A stretch of 64,000 nt of DNA from Pseudomonas frederiksbergensis. GTDB lineage: Bacteria; Pseudomonadota; Gammaproteobacteria; Pseudomonadales; Pseudomonadaceae. This document shows positions 33,456-41,870 of the stretch, piece after piece; the first letter of the stretch is position 1; each line of letters opens with the position of its first letter. The stretch spans positions 207,797 through 271,796 of the forward strand of contig NZ_MOBR01000007.1 in the NCBI RefSeq assembly GCF_003732705.1, given 5' to 3'. Both the position numbers and the translations under genes were made by a program. The notes beneath the pieces are model-generated. The model saw only the letters and a list, made by a program, of their open reading frames with translations. It was not told the DNA's origin and searched no databases.

Positions 33456-34679
33456 ATGACGTTCAAACTCACCAGCCTCGCCCTGACCCTCGCCCTCGGC
33501 GCTTTCGCCCCTGCCGCCTTCGCCGAACCCAACAAACAAGTCCTCGCCGATTCCGAGCAATACAAGGCCGACGCCCTGAAGTTGCTGGAGAAACTGGTCA
33601 ACATCGACTCCGGTTCCGGCTATGAACCCGGCCTGACCCAAGTCCGCGACATCGCCGTCGATGAGCTGAAAAAACTCGGCTTCAGCATCGAACTGGTGCC
33701 TAACACCCCGGATAAAAGCAGCCACGTGATCGCCACCCTCAAAGGCACCGGCAAGGCAAAAATCCTGCTGATGGCGCACATGGACACCGTGTTCAAGGAA
33801 GGCTCGGCCACCGAGCGACCGTTCCACATTAAGGACGGTCGCGCCTACGGGCCGGGCGTGATGGACGACAAGGGCGGCATCGTCGCCGGGATCTACGCGC
33901 TGAAAGTCCTGAAAAACCTCGACTTCAAAGACTACGCCCAGATCACCTTCCTGCTCGATGCCAGCGAAGAAACCGGCTCGGACGTCGCCACCGACCTGAT
34001 CAAGAAAACCGCCAAGGGCCACGACGTGACCCTCAATCTCGAACCGGGTCGCCCGGCCGATGGCCTGGTGGTGTGGCGCAAGGGCAGCGCCACCGCTGTT
34101 GTCGAAGTCAAAGGCAAAGCCGCCCACGCTGGCGTCGCGCCGGAGCTGGGGCGTAACGCGGCAATGGAGGCGGCGCACCAGATTTTGCAACTGGGCAAAC
34201 TCGGTGACGAAGCGAAAAAAACCACCATCAACTTCACCGTGCTCAAGGCTGGAGACCGCACCAACGTGATCCCGGACCAAGCCACCGCCAAGGCCGACGT
34301 ACGCGCGGCGGTGCCGGAAGAGTTCGACCGGATCGAGAAGGACCTGGCGCGGGTGTCCAAGGACAAACTGATCCCGGACACCGAAGTCACCACCACCCTG
34401 CAACGCGGCTTGCCGCCAATGCCGCAGACGCCGGAATCGGATCGCCTGATGGCCATGGCCCAAGGCATTTACGGCGAAATTGGCCGCAAGTTGACCGAAG
34501 AAGGCAGCGGTGGGGCGGCGGATGCGAGTCTTTCGGCCGGTGTTGGCACGCCGACGCTGGATGGGTTCGGGATTGTCGGCGGCAATATCCATACGCCGGA
34601 GGAATACGCGGAAGTGGAGAGCGTGACGCCGCGGATTTACCTGCTGTCGCGGATGATTATGGAATTGGCCAAGCGCTAA
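33456..34679 (+). CDS. Exported M20 metallopeptidase, glutamate carboxypeptidase (CPG2-like)
   Basis: The 407-residue protein has a Sec signal (LALTLALGAFAPAAFA) and the M20 dinuclear zinc fold. Metal and catalytic residues are visible in LMAHMDTVF, GPGVMDDKGG and DASEETGSD; the lid domain runs roughly 210-320. Carboxypeptidase G2 relatives remove C-terminal glutamate from folates and peptides in the periplasm. AAGGA-like ribosome site before ATG 33456. A hairpin follows the stop. Confidence 0.88.
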   Translation: MTFKLTSLALTLALGAFAPAAFAEPNKQVLADSEQYKADALKLLEKLVNIDSGSGYEPGLTQVRDIAVDELKKLGFSIELVPNTPDKSSHVIATLKGTGKAKILLMAHMDTVFKEGSATERPFHIKDGRAYGPGVMDDKGGIVAGIYALKVLKNLDFKDYAQITFLLDASEETGSDVATDLIKKTAKGHDVTLNLEPGRPADGLVVWRKGSATAVVEVKGKAAHAGVAPELGRNAAMEAAHQILQLGKLGDEAKKTTINFTVLKAGDRTNVIPDQATAKADVRAAVPEEFDRIEKDLARVSKDKLIPDTEVTTTLQRGLPPMPQTPESDRLMAMAQGIYGEIGRKLTEEGSGGAADASLSAGVGTPTLDGFGIVGGNIHTPEEYAEVESVTPRIYLLSRMIMELAKR

Positions 34680-34682
34680 GCC

Positions 34683-34714
34683 ACTGAGCGTTCCCACTCT
34701 GTGGGAACGCTCAG
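34683..34714. terminator. Strong hairpin between converging units
   Basis: Perfect 14-base stem ctgagcgttcccac / gtgggaacgctcag with a three- or four-base loop. It lies after the carboxypeptidase stop on the plus strand and nine bases after the peptide gene ending at 34723 on the minus strand, so it can end both transcripts. Confidence 0.6.
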
Positions 34715-34722
34715 AGAGTGCG

Positions 34723-34899
34723 TCAGCCTTGGGCCGGCGTCCCCCACATTTCCTTGATTTTGTGGATGTTAGCCACGTTATAGCGAGGCATGAACCCGGC
34801 ACATGGCGCTTCCATTGCTGTTTTGACTGGCGTGCCAATCACGTTGGTGCTGGCGCGCAGCAGCGGGGTTTGGTTCCAGTTGTTCATTGACTTGTTCAT
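34723..34899 (-). CDS. Small peptide 1 of candidate RiPP operon, 58 residues
   Basis: ATG 34897-34899 has a clear AAGGAAA ribosome site. The peptide aligns without gaps to residues 1-35 of peptide 2 (36519-36698) and with one gap after that. Shared residues: Trp8, Pro12, Leu14-Arg15-Ala16, Thr18, Val20-Ile21, Thr23-Pro24, Cys33, Gly35, then Arg39, Asn41, Asn44-Ile45-His46 and Ile48-Lys49. It has a single Cys, no signal peptide and no membrane segment. It lies 36 bases after the cupin-like gene on the same strand. Conserved leader-like N-half plus a Cys-containing C-half suggests a modified-peptide precursor; a metal-binding or regulatory peptide is also possible. Confidence 0.75.
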   Translation of the reverse strand: MNKSMNNWNQTPLLRASTNVIGTPVKTAMEAPCAGFMPRYNVANIHKIKEMWGTPAQG

Positions 34900-34935
34900 A
34901 CAGATTTCCTTTTCTGATAAGTGCGCTAGTGAAAG

Positions 34936-35577
34936 CTACTCGCGATTTAGTAGTGACAGCGTCTCTTCGTAGAGGGCTGTTTCCTGCGTTGCTATGCCGG
35001 GATAAGTCGGCACGTGGTTGTCGTCGAAGCACCAGGCTTCTTCAGCTTTAGTTGTTCGTGGAGGATGAATGATCACACTCAGCGAAGCAGACATTCTTTG
35101 GGGTGGAAGTTGCTTGTGTACTTCTTTCAGCGGCAGCATATGCATGACTTCGCCGGGAGCGAGTTTAAGTATGCGTTCCTCGCCGAGTCTTGGTTTTATT
35201 CCCATTTTAATGGGGGTCTTATCAAGTATTGTTCGTGTGACGGTGGTATAGCCGTCGCCGCAATAACCCACGGCATAGATTTCGAAGTCGTGGCTGTGAT
35301 TCAGGTCGTAGATAAACGTTTCACGTTCGTCTTGAGACAAGACCGGTGCCCAGAAACCCAAGCGAACAGTGAACACGTCATTGCTGTGCAGTACAAATGC
35401 GTAAGCGTTGTAGAGGCTGCTTTTGGTACTGAAACCTTGCTGCTGAATAGTTGAATAAAGATGTTCACTCAATAAGGTGCGGTTAGTGGCCAGTTGACGC
35501 AGATCTTCTATGATCTTTGGTTTATCACGTTCCAAATGGTAAGCGGTCATACGCTCGACAAACGTCTTCAATTTCAT
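34936..35577 (-). CDS. Unrecognised protein with cupin-like metal motif, 213 residues
   Basis: No family recalled with certainty. Helical N-terminus (residues 1-50), then a beta-rich domain containing NHSHDFE (His94, His96, Glu99) and LAPGEVMH (Pro141-Gly142, His146). These fit the two cupin motifs H-x-H-x(2-4)-E and P-G-x2-H, so an Fe-dependent oxygenase or isomerase is plausible. A later HPP at 171-173 follows. It overlaps the upstream 257-residue gene by ATGA, so both are co-translated. It sits between two paralogous small peptide genes, which suggests it modifies or binds them. Confidence 0.7.
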   Translation of the reverse strand: MKLKTFVERMTAYHLERDKPKIIEDLRQLATNRTLLSEHLYSTIQQQGFSTKSSLYNAYAFVLHSNDVFTVRLGFWAPVLSQDERETFIYDLNHSHDFEIYAVGYCGDGYTTVTRTILDKTPIKMGIKPRLGEERILKLAPGEVMHMLPLKEVHKQLPPQRMSASLSVIIHPPRTTKAEEAWCFDDNHVPTYPGIATQETALYEETLSLLNRE

Positions 35578-36347
35578 GTGGGGTCACTGAGTGGGTCGAG
35601 TAAAAGATTCAAGCGGCTGTTTTGCAGGTTTTTCAACATAGGCACGTAACTCAGTGCGGCCTGCGGATCCGTTTGGTGAAGCATTTGAAATGACTTCCAG
35701 GCAACGGCGGGGTGGTAGTGATAGATCAACTCTTCGGCCACTTTGCGTGAACCTGGATCCTGTGCGGCTTCAAGCAACTCAAGGCTCACCAGGTAGCGTG
35801 CGGCGCTATCGTCATGGGGAAACCAGGCGATTTTGTTCAATGTGGCGCGATCAAAGACACTGATGTCCGCACTCCTGTCCGGCAGGTTGATACTGCCGAT
35901 AAATGCCGGATGCCCGTTTCCGGTTGGATTGCTGTCGAACAGCACCTTCGTGCCATCGATAAACAACGGATTACTGGCATCTACAGTGACCCGCTGTGCG
36001 GGGGTCAGATGTTCATCTTCGAGCTCGTACAGCTGAATGGAAAACGATTCAGCGTTGATCGCAAATAAAACACTGTTGCCGGGTACGGAATAGAGATGTT
36101 CAGACGCCGGTGCGTTATCAGGCACCTTGAGGCTGATATTGCCACTGTTGTTGTAATGTAATGTCAACGTCCCGGTATGGGTGTTTGTCAGCCTTAGGAT
36201 GTCGGCACGATACGTCGAATCCATAATCGCTGATTGCTTAGGAAGCTGTTCCGTCAGTTTTTTTATTTCGACACTCATGTTCAGTGTCTTGATGCGGCTA
36301 ATCAATTGTGAAGGCGTCATCTCAGGGTTGAGCAAAGTTTTTATCAT
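35574..36347 (-). CDS. Unrecognised partner protein of candidate RiPP operon, 257 residues
   Basis: Not recognised. Residues 1-45 are helical, about 50-175 are beta-rich (IRLTNTHTGTLTLHYNN-like strands), and about 175-245 are alpha-helical and HEAT-like (ARYLVSLELLEAAQDPGSRK, VAWKSFQMLHQTDPQAALSY). No signal peptide. Its stop overlaps the start of the cupin-like gene. A role as recognition or partner subunit for the cupin-like enzyme is inference from the coupling. Confidence 0.65.
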   Translation of the reverse strand: MIKTLLNPEMTPSQLISRIKTLNMSVEIKKLTEQLPKQSAIMDSTYRADILRLTNTHTGTLTLHYNNSGNISLKVPDNAPASEHLYSVPGNSVLFAINAESFSIQLYELEDEHLTPAQRVTVDASNPLFIDGTKVLFDSNPTGNGHPAFIGSINLPDRSADISVFDRATLNKIAWFPHDDSAARYLVSLELLEAAQDPGSRKVAEELIYHYHPAVAWKSFQMLHQTDPQAALSYVPMLKNLQNSRLNLLLDPLSDPT

Positions 36348-36449
36348 GAAGATTTTTCTTTGTTTCTATGGGTTTTAATAGTGAGGCGGAACGAGTGTCT
36401 TGAGAAAATAAAATCGTTCAGTTGTCATTTATCAACCCCGTTGGTTTAA

Positions 36450-36490
36450 CCAGGCGTCAGCGGTTGAGTGCTGCGACCGCTGACACCTGG
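36450..36490 (-). promoter_or_regulatory. 15-base stem-loop between peptide 2 and the enzyme genes
   Basis: Arms ccaggcgtcagcggt and accgctgacacctgg pair over 15 bases with one G-U, loop of 11 bases. It lies 29 bases after the stop of peptide 2 and about 100 bases before the 257-residue gene. With no U-run it is more likely an attenuator or RNA-stability hairpin that would keep peptide 2 message more abundant than the enzyme message. Confidence 0.6.
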
Positions 36491-36518
36491 CACAAGCCAG
36501 ATAAGCCTTATAGAGGTC

Positions 36519-36698
36519 TTAGCGCCCGGCGGTCACGTCCCTGATTTTCTTGATTTCGTGGATGTTCCCGATATTAAAACGCAGCCCATCCCAGCCGGGG
36601 CAGTTGGCGGCATGGCTGGAGTGTGTCGGGGTGGTGATTACTTTAGTTTCGGCACGTAATACAGGAACATTTTGCCAGGTGCTGGTAGTTGTTTGCAT
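36519..36698 (-). CDS. Small peptide 2 of candidate RiPP operon, 59 residues
   Basis: First gene of the unit. ATG 36696-36698 with a strong AAGGAAG ribosome site. It shares about 19 positions with peptide 1 (Trp8, Pro12, Leu14-Arg15-Ala16, Thr18, Val20-Ile21, Thr23-Pro24, Cys33, Gly35, then Arg40, Asn42, Asn45-Ile46-His47, Ile49-Lys50). The core region here reads NCPGWDGLRFN against PCAGFMPRYN in peptide 1: aromatic residues stay aromatic. Only one Cys. No signal peptide. Probably the main precursor or substrate peptide of the operon. Confidence 0.75.
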   Translation of the reverse strand: MQTTTSTWQNVPVLRAETKVITTPTHSSHAANCPGWDGLRFNIGNIHEIKKIRDVTAGR

Positions 36699-36986
36699 CA
36701 GTACTTCCTTGTCGTTCTGGATGGAGTGAAGTTATTTTACTCGTTATTAGGGGTGTGTTTTCAGTGTTAAATAGTTTTTGTTATTTAACGATTTGAAGAT
36801 TAAAGGAGGGGGTGTCTTACATCAACTCTGGAGTTGTTATTAAATATTGATGTTTGTTTTGAAGTGTGTGTTTCCTGTTGGAAACAGATAAAAGTTATTT
36901 GGCCCAAGAGCCCTTGCAACCCAGTCGGTGACATTGCGTCTACCGACCGAATCACGAGTTGCATCAGGCGCCGAGGTCGGGAGGAC
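36699..36986. other. AT-rich leader of the peptide operon
   Basis: The half nearest peptide 2 is AT-rich, unlike its surroundings. It holds an 8-base stem-loop (gttaaata / tatttaac, 36766-36789) and a weak minus-strand promoter candidate (TTGATG at 36820-36825, TAATCT at 36797-36802, 17-base spacer). No gene seen. Confidence 0.4.
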
Positions 36987-37856
36987 TCACTCCTTGACGC
37001 GCATAAACTCTTCCGCCCAACGAATGTAATCCTCAGGTTGGGTATAGGTATGCGTCAGTTCCGTCGCGCTCAGGTCCGAGGCCTGGGTAAAGATCTGCCG
37101 CTGTTCGCGCAGGCTGTCGTAAGTGGCCTTGATCGCCGCAAAGTACGCGCCATGTCCGTCGATGGTGACGCGCACACCCAGTTCTGCCAGGCGTTTGTCG
37201 TCGCGCAGGGCCGGGTTGCCGTAGGTGACCAGCATCAGCGGCACGCTCAGGTGTTCGGCGATTTTTTCCAGTTGGTCGAAGTCTTGTACGCCGACCATGC
37301 AAATCCCGTCGGCCCCGGCGTTCTGGTATTGCTGGGTGCGGCTGATGATTTCCTGAATCGGCAGGATCCCCGCATTGGTGCGGGCGATGATGGCCATTTC
37401 CTTGTCGACCCGGGCTTCCAGCGCTGCACGAATCTTGCCGACGCCTTCGGCCACGCCGATCAAGTCCGTGGACTTGCGGCCGAACTGGGCCGGCAGCAGG
37501 GTGTCTTCGATGGTCAGCGCGGCGATGCCGGCGCGTTCCAGTTCAACGATGGTGCGCATCACGTTCAAGGCGTTGCCGTAGCCGTGATCGGCGTCGGCGA
37601 TCACCGGCAACTGGGCCACGCGGCCGATGCGGGTGGCCTGTTCGGCGAATTCACTAAGGGTGATCAACGCGAAGTCGGGCGCGCCCAATACCTGCAACGA
37701 AGCCACCGAGCCGCCGAGGATCCCGACTTCAAAACCCAGGTCAGCCGCGATACGTGCCGACATCGGGTCGAACACGGAAGCGGTGTGATAGCACGTGTCG
37801 GAAGCCAGCAATTGGCGAAAGTTACGGCGCAAATCTTGATGGGAAAGCCTGGACAT
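36987..37856 (-). CDS. Oxaloacetate decarboxylase (isocitrate lyase/PEP mutase superfamily)
   Basis: The 289-residue TIM-barrel enzyme matches the Pseudomonas oxaloacetate decarboxylase group (PA4872-like), which makes pyruvate and CO2. Seen: [20 protein letters not shown], the metal site in [33 protein letters not shown], and [17 protein letters not shown]. It lacks the KKCGH motif of true isocitrate lyases. ATG 37854-37856 chosen by homology; the frame to 37931 adds a non-conserved stretch. It is a single gene. Confidence 0.85.
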   Translation of the reverse strand: MSRLSHQDLRRNFRQLLASDTCYHTASVFDPMSARIAADLGFEVGILGGSVASLQVLGAPDFALITLSEFAEQATRIGRVAQLPVIADADHGYGNALNVMRTIVELERAGIAALTIEDTLLPAQFGRKSTDLIGVAEGVGKIRAALEARVDKEMAIIARTNAGILPIQEIISRTQQYQNAGADGICMVGVQDFDQLEKIAEHLSVPLMLVTYGNPALRDDKRLAELGVRVTIDGHGAYFAAIKATYDSLREQRQIFTQASDLSATELTHTYTQPEDYIRWAEEFMRVKE

Positions 37857-38030
37857 ATGAGTTCCACCACTGCATTGGAATGGAAGGGCTTGAGCAAAAG
37901 TGTCAACGCCGAAGGAACAAAAGGCTATCACGCGGGCGGGGTCAATAGGATGACGAATTTACAGATGGGTGAAACGATACCGCAGCATGTGGCTGGGGCT
38001 GATGCAGTCAATCGAGAAATAGACGGATAA

Positions 38031-38184
38031 CCTGTGGCGAGGGAGCGTGCTTGTGGCGAGGGGGCTTGCCCCCGTTCGGCTGCGAAGCAGTCGCCAAGCG
38101 GTGAATGCGATATGACTGAAGAACGAGGTGGCAGGTTTTGGCGCCGCTACGCAGCTAAACGGGGGGCGAGCCCCCTCGCCACAG
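38031..38184. repeat. REP cluster, GTGGCGAGGGGGCTTGCCCCC family
   Basis: One partial arm (cctgtggcgagggagcg) followed by a full arm tgtggcgagggggcttgccc at 38052 and the inverse arm ending ccccctcgccacag at about 38184. This explains much of the gap 37857-38209; no gene is seen there. Confidence 0.85.
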
Positions 38185-38209
38185 GGTGTGGGGAGGTCTC
38201 AAGATCCGC

Positions 38210-39244
38210 TCAGGCCGCCACAGCCTGTTGCTCCTGATTCAACAGCGGCACGGCCCGAACCGAGTTCCCCGGTTGCAATTGCAGGCGTTTGGCGGTGAGG
38301 CGGTCGACGATCAGGCTGTTGCCCACCAAGCGCGCCTTGGCGGTGGTAATGCGGCAATTTTCCATGCGTCGGTTGTGGATCAGCCACACCGGGGCCTGGT
38401 CATCCGGGGTGCCGATGCCCAGCACCAGCGGCTGGCTGTCGCGCACGCTGCGGATTTTCGAGACCTGGGCTTCGATCACCGGCCCGCCGTCGAAGATGTC
38501 GATGTAGTCCTTGTGGGTAAAACCCTCGGCGTTGAGGATTTTCAGCGCCGGTTGCGTGTTCGGGTGCGCTTTGCCGATTGCGGCCTGGGCCTGTTCGGTG
38601 AGCAGGCAGGTGTACAGCGGTTGGCGGGGCATCAGTTCGGCGATGAAGGATTTATGACCCAGCCCCGACAAATGATCGGCGTAGCTGAAATCCATCTGGA
38701 AAAAGTGCCGACCCAGGCTCTCCCAGAACGGCGAACAGCCTTGTTCGTCGGCACTGCCGCGCAGTTCGGCGATGAGTTTTTCACCGAACAGTTGCGGGAA
38801 CTCGGCGACGAACAGCAGTCGCCCCAGGGACAGCAATCGACCGTTGTTGTCGTAGCGCTGCTCGGGGTGCAGGAACAGCGAGCAAAGTTCCGATTGGCCG
38901 GTCATTTCGTTGTTCAGAAACAAGGTCGGAATCTGTTTCTGGATGCCCAGGTCCGGCGACGAACTGACCGTCAGCCCGACCCGGTAGTTGTACCAGGGTT
39001 CACGCATACCGACGGCACCCGTCAGGGCACTCACCCCGACCACACGCTGATCGTCGTCTTCCAACACAAACAGGTAATCGGCGTCGGCACGCTCGACCTG
39101 TTCGGCGAAGGTCCGCTGGGACCAGCGCACACGGTGGCCCAGGCGTTCCTCGTTGGCCGGCAGGGTGGTGAACCCGGGGCCGGCCTCTTGCACCAGCGCC
39201 AGCAGGGCGGGCAGGTCGCTGACGTGAACCGGACGGACAATCAT
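38210..39244 (-). CDS. aruG: Arginine N-succinyltransferase, AruG/AstA-type subunit
   Basis: Catalyses succinyl-CoA plus arginine (or ornithine) to the N2-succinyl derivative, first step of the AST pathway. The 344-residue GNAT-like protein shows MIVRPVHVSDLPALLALV, LSLGRLLFVAEFP, GSADEQGCSPFWESLGRHFF and KDYIDIFDGGPVIEAQ. It follows the AruF-like paralogue by 61 bases, the order known for aruFG. Here the remaining aruDBE genes are not adjacent. Confidence 0.88.
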   Translation of the reverse strand: MIVRPVHVSDLPALLALVQEAGPGFTTLPANEERLGHRVRWSQRTFAEQVERADADYLFVLEDDDQRVVGVSALTGAVGMREPWYNYRVGLTVSSSPDLGIQKQIPTLFLNNEMTGQSELCSLFLHPEQRYDNNGRLLSLGRLLFVAEFPQLFGEKLIAELRGSADEQGCSPFWESLGRHFFQMDFSYADHLSGLGHKSFIAELMPRQPLYTCLLTEQAQAAIGKAHPNTQPALKILNAEGFTHKDYIDIFDGGPVIEAQVSKIRSVRDSQPLVLGIGTPDDQAPVWLIHNRRMENCRITTAKARLVGNSLIVDRLTAKRLQLQPGNSVRAVPLLNQEQQAVAA

Positions 39245-39305
39245 GATGCAACTCCTATTGCGCGCGTGCTCGGGCGCTGTCGTTGGGCACGGGGCCAGGT
39301 GATGC

Positions 39306-40322
39306 TCACAGGGTGATCAACCGGATCGGGCTGCCGTCGGTCACGTTCAGGGCGGCGCACATCTCGGCGCTCAGGCCCACCGGTTGTCCGACGGTGTAGG
39401 CCAGTTCGGCAACGATGGCCCGGTAGTCCTTCAGCGAATCATTGCTCACCAGATAGCTGCCACGGGCATCGATCGACTCGACAACTTGCGCGGCGCCAGT
39501 GTGGCTGCGGGCGATGGAGCGAATGTTGGCGGTGCGCGCATACAGCGTCGGGCCGCCGTCGAACAGGTCGATGTAGCTGTTGGTTTCAAACCCTTCGCGT
39601 TCCAGGATGTCGAACGCTTCCTGGCCGTCGGGATGGATCCGCCCGATGCAATCCTGTGCGGCCTGGGGCAGCATCGGTACGTAGATTGGGTATTGCGGCA
39701 TCAATTCGGCCAGAAAGGCCCGGCTTTCCAGACCACAGAGCCTTTCGGCCTCGACGTAAGGCAGGTCGAAAAAGTGTTTGCCCAAGGCATCCCAGAACGG
39801 TGACTGGCCTTGCTCGTCGCTATAGCCGACGATTTCGGTGATCACCGAATCGGAAAAACGCGCCGTGTGCGCCGCGATGAACAACAGCCGTGCCCGTGAC
39901 AGCAGCTCGGAAAACGGGGTACGCGCCAGTTCGGCATCGATGTGGAAGCCACGCAGCAAGGTGTGGCCGCTGAGGTCGTGACACAAAGACAGCGCCGGCA
40001 CGCCGTGCTCGATGTTCAGTTCTCGGGAGGCGCTGGTGAAGTGGCGGTTGCGCAGGCTGTAGAACGGCTCGCTGAAACCGGCGGTGGCGAGGACTTCCGA
40101 GCACCCGGTCAAACGCTGGGTGGTCAGGTCTTCGAGGACGAAAAAGTAGTTTTCCGGGCCATTGCCCTCAACGTCTTTGCCGAACGAGTCGCAGGAGTCG
40201 AGAATTTTCTCGCGCAGGCGTTCGCTGTCATCCGGCAGGGACGTGACGCCCACCAGGCTGTCACGGGCCAGTTGTTGCAACTGGGGCAGGTCAGTTAACT
40301 CGACTGGGCGTAAGACCAGCAT
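39306..40322 (-). CDS. aruF: Arginine/ornithine N-succinyltransferase alpha subunit, AruF-type
   Basis: Paralogue of the downstream AruG-type subunit; 338 residues starting MLVLRPVELTDLPQLQQLA, with RLLFIAAHTARFSDSVI, GQSPFWDALGKHFFDLPY and NSYIDLFDGGPTLYART. The two should form the heteromeric transferase. It follows the permease gene by about 120 bases on the same strand, so it probably belongs to the catabolic cluster headed by the RpiR regulator. Confidence 0.88.
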   Translation of the reverse strand: MLVLRPVELTDLPQLQQLARDSLVGVTSLPDDSERLREKILDSCDSFGKDVEGNGPENYFFVLEDLTTQRLTGCSEVLATAGFSEPFYSLRNRHFTSASRELNIEHGVPALSLCHDLSGHTLLRGFHIDAELARTPFSELLSRARLLFIAAHTARFSDSVITEIVGYSDEQGQSPFWDALGKHFFDLPYVEAERLCGLESRAFLAELMPQYPIYVPMLPQAAQDCIGRIHPDGQEAFDILEREGFETNSYIDLFDGGPTLYARTANIRSIARSHTGAAQVVESIDARGSYLVSNDSLKDYRAIVAELAYTVGQPVGLSAEMCAALNVTDGSPIRLITL

Positions 40323-40442
40323 GGCTGCACTCCTGTATCAAAGGGTTCGGCGGTTTGCCGTCGAACCTGACTATCACTGTCGGTTTCCACGCGCGGAAGC
40401 GGCGGTCGCCTGAACTGTTGTCAGACGCCGCCCTTTTTCTTG

Positions 40443-41792
40443 TCAGACGTTGCTCGGGTCGGGCAGCGTCGTGCTGGCGCCCAGCTTATTCAGGAAGAAC
40501 AGGTAGACCAGACCCAGGGCAATCCAGATCAGACCGAGTTTCTGTGCATCGACGCCCATGTTGTACATGATGGCGGCGACGATGATGAAGCCGACCACCG
40601 GGCACAGCAGGTGACGGATCACCTGGCCGGATTTCTGCCGGCGCCAGTAGTAGTTGATCACGGTCAGGTGCAGCAGCATGAAACCGCTCAAGGCGCCGAA
40701 GTTCACCAGGGAGGTGAGGGTGTCCACGGAGTTGATGAACAGGTAGCAGATCACCAGCGACAACACCGCCACCAGGTAAATGCTGATGTAAGGCGTGTTG
40801 TGTTTCGGATGGACCTTGGCCAGCGCTTTCGGCAGTTTGCCGTCCCGCGCCATGCCGAACAGCAGTCGCGACACCGCCGCTTGCGAGGTGATCGCCACCG
40901 CCACGCCCCAAGCCAATGCCGTGGCCACGCCAGTGAGGGTCGCCAGCCAGCTGCCGGCGGCGATTTCAGCAATTTCATAGAACGCCGTGTCGGCGGACTT
41001 GAAGCCCATGCCGGCGGCCAGGTCGGTGGCAATCCAGGTTTGCACGACGAAGATCACGCCCATCACCACCAGGGTAATCAACGCAGCCTTGCCGACGCTG
41101 CGGCCCGGGTCGCCCTTGATCTCTTCGGCCAGGGTGGAAATCGCGTCAAAGCCGAGGAACGACAACACCGCAATCGACACGGCTTGCATCAGCAGGGCGA
41201 AGTTGAAGGTTTCCGGGTTGTACAACGGCGCCAGGGTCAGTTCACCGTGACCGCCGCCGCTGTGCAGGGCATTCCAGGCGTAGAACAGGAAAATCCCCAG
41301 CACCACCAGTTGCGCCAGCAGAAACACAATGTTCATCCGCGCGGTGAAGGTGATGCCGCGCAGGTTGACGAAAGTCGCGCTGACCAGGAACGCCAGGATG
41401 AAACCGACTTTCGGGATGTCCGGGTACAGGTGATTCAGCGCCATGGCTGCGTAGACGTACAGCAGCGGCGGGATCAATAGGTAATCGAGCAGCATCAGCC
41501 AACCGGCGATAAATCCGACATGTTGATTCAAACCCCGTTGAGCGTAGGAATAAACCGAACCTGCAATCGGAAAGGCCCGGGCCATGCTGCCGTAGCTCAG
41601 GGCGGTAAACAGCATCGCCACCATGCCGATGATGTAGGCCAGCGGCACCATTCCCGGTGCCTCGGCGTTGACGTAGCCATACACGCCGAACGGGGCGATG
41701 GGGATCATGAAAATCATCCCGTACACCACCAGATCCGTCAGTGTCAGGCTACGTTTCAACTCCTGCTTGTAGCCGAATTCTTCTATTTCCAT
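40443..41792 (-). CDS. APC-superfamily amino acid/polyamine permease
   Basis: A 449-residue inner-membrane permease with about 12 hydrophobic helices. The start MEIEEFGYKQELKRSLTLTD and VVYGMIFMIPIAPFGVYG (helix 1 with the unwound Gly-rich region) and GFDAISTLAEEIKGDPGR (helix 6/7 region) are typical of the PuuP/YhdG group of proton symporters. It is placed between the amidohydrolase/ligase genes and aruFG, so it likely imports the substrate of this cluster. Confidence 0.88.
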   Translation of the reverse strand: MEIEEFGYKQELKRSLTLTDLVVYGMIFMIPIAPFGVYGYVNAEAPGMVPLAYIIGMVAMLFTALSYGSMARAFPIAGSVYSYAQRGLNQHVGFIAGWLMLLDYLLIPPLLYVYAAMALNHLYPDIPKVGFILAFLVSATFVNLRGITFTARMNIVFLLAQLVVLGIFLFYAWNALHSGGGHGELTLAPLYNPETFNFALLMQAVSIAVLSFLGFDAISTLAEEIKGDPGRSVGKAALITLVVMGVIFVVQTWIATDLAAGMGFKSADTAFYEIAEIAAGSWLATLTGVATALAWGVAVAITSQAAVSRLLFGMARDGKLPKALAKVHPKHNTPYISIYLVAVLSLVICYLFINSVDTLTSLVNFGALSGFMLLHLTVINYYWRRQKSGQVIRHLLCPVVGFIIVAAIMYNMGVDAQKLGLIWIALGLVYLFFLNKLGASTTLPDPSNV

Positions 41793-41870
41793 GAAGCCAC
41801 TCTCCTTGCCATCTCATCGGTCGGTTTTCTGGTTTTTATAGCGGTGCAACCACAGCGTTTCAGTTTTTTC

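Noticed and set aside
36834..38030. 398-codon plus-strand frame opposite the oxaloacetate decarboxylase
   Set aside because: Antisense shadow of a gene with clear active-site motifs.
40440..41480. 346-codon plus-strand frame opposite the permease
   Set aside because: Shadow; Gln/His/Arg-rich low-complexity translation.
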